Below, one piece after another: positions 1-6,300 of a DNA stretch of 7,968 nucleotides; positions within the stretch are counted from its first letter, which is position 1; every line of letters starts with the position of its first letter. Under the pieces are notes generated by a model, which made no database searches, was not told the DNA's origin, and worked only from the letters and a program-made list of their open reading frames with translations. The DNA comes from AP-15 sp050729795 (GTDB lineage: Bacteria > Pseudomonadota > Alphaproteobacteria > ATCC43930 > CGMCC-115725), in contig JBOHME010000138.1 of NCBI GenBank assembly GCA_050729795.1, positions 1-7,968 of the forward strand. The letters run 5' to 3'. A program made the position numbers and the translations under genes.

Positions 1-1
1 G

Positions 2-15
2 CATTGGCACCTCCT
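2..15 (-). promoter_or_regulatory. Possible ribosome-binding site and start codon of a leftward gene cut by the window edge
   Basis: Read on the minus strand, AGGAGGT (complement of 9-15) is followed after four bases by ATG (complement of 2-4). This is an almost ideal Shine-Dalgarno and start arrangement. If real, a gene runs leftward out of the window and is divergent from the regulator gene. Nothing of its product can be seen beyond the first codon. The competing reading is a rightward coding tail ending at the TGA at 116-118. I prefer the leftward start because of the strong Shine-Dalgarno, but with only one codon visible this is weak. Confidence 0.4.
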
Positions 16-106
16 GGCGAGATTGCTGCTGGCTGCGACGGTAGCCGGCGGGGGCGCGTTGGCTGCGCCAGAATCGCACCAGCGGCCCAAACGACGGCCT
101 CGGCCC

Positions 107-127
107 GATGACCGATGACCGATGACC
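107..127. repeat. Three perfect tandem copies of GATGACC
   Basis: GATGACC occurs three times head to tail at 107-113, 114-120 and 121-127. The 7-bp unit would shift any reading frame if copy number changed, which fits a non-coding position. No function can be assigned. Confidence 0.9.
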
Positions 128-184
128 CGATCATAGCGTGGTGAGGCGGGTGCGATGCAAGATCGACGTGCGCAGCCAGGCGAA

Positions 185-218
185 GGGACGCCGCGCGGCC
201 GGCGAGCGGCAACGTCCC
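185..218. repeat. GC-rich inverted repeat (hairpin)
   Basis: GGGACG (185-190) pairs with CGTCCC (213-218), and directly inside it CCGC (191-194) pairs with GCGG (206-209). The three bases CAA (210-212) bulge on the right arm and 11 bases form the loop. There is no T-tract on either side, so it is not a standard intrinsic terminator. It lies just left of the A-rich tract at 254-278, and the two may form one intergenic element. Confidence 0.55.
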
Positions 219-297
219 GCGTGCTCGGCGTCCTGGTCCTGGTTCTTGGCTGTGGCAAAAGAAAGGCAAACAAGCAAATGCCGCGGCGCGCGACAAC

Positions 298-332
298 CGA
301 GTTTTATCTCGTTTATCGAGGGGTTTACCGAG
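298..332. promoter_or_regulatory. Phased CGAG/CTCG half-site cluster, candidate operator
   Basis: Four half-sites are visible: CGAG (298-301), CTCG (308-311), CGAG (317-320) and CGAG (329-332). Their starts are spaced 10, 9 and 12 bp, close to a DNA helical turn. The last two lie in an 11-bp direct repeat, GTTTATCGAGG (311-321) and GTTTACCGAGG (323-333), with one mismatch. A fifth CGAG is at 384-387, just before the -35 element. The cluster ends 55 bp upstream of the -35, a position typical of activator binding. The binding protein is unknown. Confidence 0.35.
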
Positions 333-377
333 GATTTCGCTAGGCGCGTGCGCAGACCGGCAATATACACACTCGGC

Positions 378-404
378 GTTACACGAGTTTACAAAAAGTT
401 ACAC
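378..404. repeat. GTTACAC direct repeat flanking a promoter -35 element
   Basis: GTTACAC is found at 378-384 and again at 398-404, exactly 20 bp apart (about two helical turns) on the same face of the DNA. A related GTTTACA (387-393) sits between them and contains the putative -35 hexamer. A protein bound to the pair would flank or cover the -35, so the pair could be an operator. Chance is not excluded for 7-bp words in an AT-richer stretch. Confidence 0.4.
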
Positions 405-416
405 CACTGCTATATC
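388..416 (+). promoter_or_regulatory. Sigma70-type promoter for the regulator gene
   Basis: The -35 element TTTACA (388-393) matches TTGACA at five of six bases. The -10 element TATATC (411-416) matches TATAAT at four of six, including the invariant TA at the start. The spacer is exactly 17 bp. Transcription would begin near 422-424, which rules out the far-upstream in-frame starts and points to a start codon at 429 or later. Confidence 0.55.
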
Positions 417-452
417 GCCGGGTGCATAGTGCTGTCCGCAAACCTGAAGCTC

Positions 453-467
453 GGGGGTCAAGGTTTG
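453..467 (+). promoter_or_regulatory. Candidate ribosome-binding site and TTG start of the regulator
   Basis: GGGGG (453-457) can pair with the CCUCC of 16S rRNA through one G-U wobble and lies seven bases before TTG 465. It is the best Shine-Dalgarno-like sequence among the in-frame candidates GTG 429, TTG 465, TTG 492 and GTG 513. No ATG is available before the receiver domain. Confidence 0.35.
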
Positions 468-1238
468 GAATTCCAACATTCGCTAAGTGTATTGCGCGAC
501 ACGTCAAACACCGTGGACGAGACGGCACTCGAAAATCGCCACGAGGCGTCGCTTTCGGTCATCGAGGCGGGGCGGCGTCATCTGGCGATTGTCGATCAGA
601 GCCGGTTGCGGCGCGACTGCTTCAAGCTGGCGCTCGGCCAGCAGCCAAAGCGCTGGCGGATCACCGACGTGCCGATGGCCGCCGATCTGGTGCGCCTGTT
701 GCGGCATGGCGACGGGTTTGCCGTGATCCTGCTTGGCGGCTCGACCTGCGCCCAGATCGATCTCGTCGATCTCGCGTTGCTGGCCTCGGCCGCGCCGCAC
801 ACCCCGATCCTGGTGGCGGCCGATTGCGACGACCCGGAGCGCGCCCGTACGATCCTGCGGTCGGGCGCCCGCGGCTTTCTGCCGATGAGCCTTAGCCTCA
901 AGGTCCTGGTGGCGGCGCTCGAGCGCATTCGGGCGGGCGGCACCTACGTGCCGCTGACGTTGACCGAGCCGGCGCCCGAGGCGGCGCTTCCCACCCCGCA
1001 CCCGTGGCGCGAATTGACCCGACGCCAGCGCGACGTTCTGGCGCTGATCGCCGAGGGTCGGTCGAACAAGCTCATCGCCGACGCGCTGTCGATGTCGGAA
1101 AGCACGGTCAAGGCGCATGTCAAGCAGATCATCAAGCGCCTGCAGGTCGCCAACCGCACCCAGGCGGCGCTGCTGGCTACCGGCGCCCGCCGTCCGGACG
1201 CCGCGGCCCCGGTCCGCATCTCAGAACGGGTATTGTAA
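465..1238 (+). CDS. LuxR/NarL-type transcriptional regulator with degenerate receiver domain
   Basis: This gene encodes a cytoplasmic DNA-binding regulator of about 257 residues from the TTG chosen here. Residues 41-165 form a receiver-like domain beginning RHLAIVDQ. Residues 182-237 are a LuxR-type helix-turn-helix (RELTRRQRDVLALIAEG, then SNKLIADALSMSESTVKAHV as the recognition part), a very good match to the GerE/NarL fold. The receiver lacks key residues. The strand-3 Asp is Gly (AVILLGG, Gly91), the strand-4 Thr/Ser is Ala (ILVAAD), and the conserved Lys is Met (GFLPMS). Classical phosphorylation is therefore unlikely. The start is uncertain: TTG 465 has the best ribosome-binding site and fits the promoter at 388-416, while GTG 513 fits the onset of high third-position G/C. 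The stop TAA is at 1236-1238. The gene lies 79 bases before acs on the same strand, so it may regulate or be co-transcribed with acs. Confidence 0.85.
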   Translation: MEFQHSLSVLRDTSNTVDETALENRHEASLSVIEAGRRHLAIVDQSRLRRDCFKLALGQQPKRWRITDVPMAADLVRLLRHGDGFAVILLGGSTCAQIDLVDLALLASAAPHTPILVAADCDDPERARTILRSGARGFLPMSLSLKVLVAALERIRAGGTYVPLTLTEPAPEAALPTPHPWRELTRRQRDVLALIAEGRSNKLIADALSMSESTVKAHVKQIIKRLQVANRTQAALLATGARRPDAAAPVRISERVL

Positions 1239-1260
1239 ACTACGGGGGCCAGCGGAATAA

Positions 1261-1306
1261 TCCTCGGCCAACACGCGGCGCCCGGTACGGCACCGCCAGC
1301 CGAGGA
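1261..1306 (+). promoter_or_regulatory. Leader hairpin covering the acs ribosome-binding site
   Basis: TCCTCGGC (1261-1268) pairs perfectly with GCCGAGGA (1299-1306) over 8 bp. Inside it, GCGG (1275-1278) pairs with CCGC (1293-1296). After one C-A mismatch, GCC (1280-1282) pairs with GGC (1289-1291) around a six-base loop. The outer 3' arm includes AGGA of the acs Shine-Dalgarno AGGAGG (1303-1308). In the folded RNA most of the ribosome-binding site would be hidden. No U-run follows, so it is not an intrinsic terminator. Pairing is seen directly; the regulatory role is inferred. Confidence 0.5.
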
Positions 1307-1317
1307 GGATGGACGCC

Positions 1318-1320
<3 letters not shown>
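1303..1320 (+). promoter_or_regulatory. acs ribosome-binding site deciding the ATG 1318 start
   Basis: AGGAGG (1303-1308) lies nine bases before ATG 1318 but directly abuts ATG 1309, with no spacer. Ribosomes positioned by this site should use ATG 1318, making the protein three residues shorter than the longest open frame. Confidence 0.75.
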
Positions 1321-3258
<1,938 letters not shown>

Positions 3259-3284
3259 CGCTCGCATTCAGGTCGCGCTTGGGA

Positions 3285-3314
3285 GCCCCGGGATGGGGCG
3301 ACAGCCTGGTCGCC
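3285..3314. terminator. Possible bidirectional terminator hairpins between acs and the dehydrogenase gene
   Basis: Two overlapping hairpins lie in the 95-base gap between convergent genes. One is GCCCC (3285-3289) with GGGGC (3295-3299) around a five-base loop. The other is GGCGAC (3297-3302) with GTCGCC (3309-3314) around a six-base loop. They share 3297-3299 and cannot both form fully. Neither is followed by a T-run, so intrinsic termination would be weak. The position between converging stop codons is the main support. Confidence 0.35.
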
Positions 3315-3353
3315 AACGTGAATGATCATCCGCCCCGAGGCTCGCCCGAACGA

Positions 3354-6300
3354 TCAGCCGAGCGCCTGGCGCAGTTGGCGGGCGGCGACGACGAGGAGCG
3401 CGAGATCGGGGGCGGCGCTGGCCCGCAGCTCGAGCGCCACGGCTTCGGCCGGAGACAGGGCGTCCGCATGCTGCGCGGCCCAGGCGGCGAGCGGGTCCGG
3501 TTCATAGGCATGGGCACTTGCCAGAATGCGGCGGGCGATGTCGCCCTGCAATGCCGCGAGATCGTCCACCGTCGCCTCGACCGCGAGCTTCTGCCACCGG
3601 GTCTCGATCGGCAGCCGGCCGGCGGCGGCACGCATGTCGTCGATCGCGAAGCGCTCGCCGCAACCGTAATAGATCCGGGCGGCGCGATCGAGCGGCTGTG
3701 CTGCGGCTTCGGCCAGCTCGGCAATATCGAGCGCCGGCGCCAGAAAGATCATCGCACCGATCCGCGCGGCCAGCGCAGCAGGTACACCGGCCTCGGCGAG
3801 ACGCTCGGTGCGCTCGGAAGCGAGCCTCTTGTCACGCACCGGCAACAGGCCGGAGAGGGCGGCGGTGAGATTGCGCACCCCCGGAGCCAGCCGCCCCGGC
3901 TCGCTCGCCAGATCGAGGCGACGGCGGTGCAGCAGCCAGGCGGCGGAGTGCTCGACGACGGCGACCACTTCGAGCAGCATCTCGCTCTGCAGCCGTGCTG
4001 CGATCTGGTTATCGAGCGCCGCGATCTCGGCCCATAGCAGGCGCAGCTCGAAGATGTCGCGCACGATCAGATAGGCCCGCGCGATCTCCGCCGCATTGCG
4101 ACCGGTGCGCGCGCGCATGTCGCTGACAAAGCTGAGGCCGGCACGATTGACGAGATCGTTGGTGAGGATCGTCGCGGTGATCTCGCGGCGCAGCGGATGG
4201 GTCGGGATCAGCGCCCCGAGACGGTCGCGCAGCGCCGCCGGGAAATAGCCGCGCAATTCGCCGACGAGCTCCGGCGCGTCGGGCAGGTCGGAGGCGAGCA
4301 ATTCCTCGTCGAGCGCCATTTTGGCGTAGGCGAGCAGCACCGCCAGCTCGGGCCGGACGAGGCCGCGACGCTCGGCGGCGCGCGCGGCCAGGGTTTCGTC
4401 ATCGGGCAAAAATTCGAGCCCGCGATCGAGCCGGCCCGCGCGCTCGAGATCGCGGATCAGCCGCACCTGCCGGTCGAACGTCGCACCGCCGCGCGTCTCG
4501 GCGACCGACAGCGCCCCGCCCTGCAGATAGTTGTCGCGCAGCACAAGGGCGGCGACATCATCGGTCATGCGGTGCAACAGCGGCAGGCGCTCTTCGGCCG
4601 CGAGCGCGCCAGCGGCGATCGCATGATCGATCAGGATCTTCAGATTGACCTCGTGATCGGAGGTGTCGACGCCGGCCGAATTGTCGATCGCGTCGGTATC
4701 AATCTGCCCGCCGTTGAGCGCGTAGGCGATGCGGCCCCGCTGGGTGACCCCGAGATTGGCGCCCTCCCCGACCACCTTTGCCCGCAGCTCCTCGGCATCG
4801 ACGCGCAGCGCATCGTTGGCCCGGTCGCCGACCTCGGCGTGGCGCTCCTGCCTCGCCTTGACAAAGGTGCCGATCCCGCCGAACCACAAAAGATCGACCG
4901 GTGCCACCAGCAGCTTACGGATCAGCCCGGCCGGGGTCAGATGGTCGGCGTCGATGCCGAACAGGCGCTTCATCGGCGGGCTGATCGCGATCGACTTGGC
5001 GGCCCGCTCGAACACCCCGCCACCCTCGGTGATCAGGCCGGGGTCGTAATCGGCCCAGCTCGATCGCGGCAGCCGGAACAGGCGCTGGCGTTCCGCAAAA
5101 CTGCGCTCCGGGTCGGGATCGGGATCGACAAAGATATGCCGATGATCAAAGGCGGCCAAGAGCCGCAATCTGCGCGACATCAGCATACCATTGCCGAACA
5201 CATCGCCTGACATGTCGCCGACCCCGACGACCGACATCTCTTCGGTCTCAGGGTTGCGTGCGAGCTCGCGAAAATGGCGCTTGACCAGCTCCCAGGCGCC
5301 GCGCGCGGTGATCCCGATCCCTTTGTGGTCGTAGCCGGCCGAGCCGCCCGAGGCGAACGCGTCGCCGAGCCAGTAGCCGTATTCCTCGGCGATCGCGTTG
5401 GCGTAATCGGAGAAGGTCGCGGTCCCCTTGTCGGCGGCAACCACCAGATAGGGATCGTCGCCATCATGGCGCACGACATTGGCGGGCGGCACGATGCGCC
5501 GCCGCTCGCCGCTGTCACCGGCGCCGCTGTCACCGGCGTTGTTGCCACCAGCAACGTTGTCGGCAGCGACCCCGTCGGCAGCAAGGTTGTCGGTCAGGTC
5601 CAAGAGGCCGCGGATCAGGATCTTGTAGCACTCGACCGCCTCGGCGCCGAGCTGGTCGCGCGCCTTCGGCGGCTGCTTGACGACAAACCCGCCCTTCGAG
5701 CCGACCGGCACGATGACCGCGTTCTTGACCGTCTGCGCCTTCATCAGACCGAGGATTTCGGTACGGAAATCCTCCTTGCGGTCGGACCAGCGGATGCCGC
5801 CGCGGGCCACCCGGCCGGCGCGCATGTGCACGCCTTCGACGCGCGGGCTGTGGATGTAGATTTCGAACAGCGGACGCGGCTGCGGCAACAGATCGATGTC
5901 GCGGCTGGCGAGCTTGACCGCGAGATAGGGTTTGGCCCCACCCGATGGCAATTTCTGAAAATAATTGGTCCGCACGCTGTGGCGGATCAGCGAGAGATAG
6001 CTGCGCAGGATGCGGTCTTCGTCGAGGCCGGCGACCCTATCGAGCCCGCGCTCGATCGTCTCGATCAGGGCCGTCGCGGCCGGGCCGCGATTGCCTTCGG
6101 TCACCGCCGGATCAAAGCGGGTCTCAAACAGCTGCACGAGTGCCGCAGCGATCTCGGGATGCGCGGCGAGAGTATCCTCGAGATAGGCCTGGCTGAAGGC
6201 GATGCCGGCCTGGCGCAAGAACTTGGCATAAAGCCGCAGCACTATGACCTGGCGAATGGTCAGCCCGGCGGCGAGGATCAGCCGGTTGAAACGGTCGTTC

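Larger units (their letters stand above)
5..464. other. Intergenic region with repeats, hairpin and promoter
   Basis: No convincing gene lies here. An open frame does run in phase with the regulator from GTG 138, but it is rich in Arg, Ser and Cys, has poor third-position G/C, contains no recognisable domain and crosses a good promoter, so I treat it as non-coding. From left to right the stretch holds a 7-bp tandem repeat (107-127), a GC-rich hairpin (185-218), an A-rich tract (254-278), a cluster of CGAG/CTCG half-sites (298-332), and a promoter with GTTACAC repeats (378-416). The part from about 255 to 490 is clearly more AT-rich than the genes, which fits a control region. Confidence 0.6.

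Noticed and set aside
1..20. Sigma54 promoter suggested by TGGCAC at 5-10
   Set aside because: The required GC of the -12 element is one base out of register (GG followed by nine, not ten, bases before GC).
155..343. Small 62-residue ORF with a lipobox-like LVLGC
   Set aside because: It has no proper ribosome-binding site, a hydrophobic segment too short for a signal peptide, and overlaps the hairpin and repeat region. It is most likely chance.
131..370. Minus-strand 79-residue ORF in the upstream region
   Set aside because: No ribosome-binding site, no recognisable domain and unbiased codon use; it lies over the repeats and hairpin.
138..464. In-frame upstream extension of the regulator to GTG 138 (366-residue protein)
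   Set aside because: The extra residues have poor codon bias, no domain, and run across a good promoter and repeat cluster. Response regulators of this type are about 210-260 residues.
504..1118. Minus-strand 204-residue ORF opposite the regulator
   Set aside because: Antisense shadow of the regulator, whose helix-turn-helix is unmistakable on the plus strand.
4197..5210. Plus-strand 337-residue ORF opposite the dehydrogenase gene
   Set aside because: Same antisense-shadow pattern, with no domain or ribosome-binding site.
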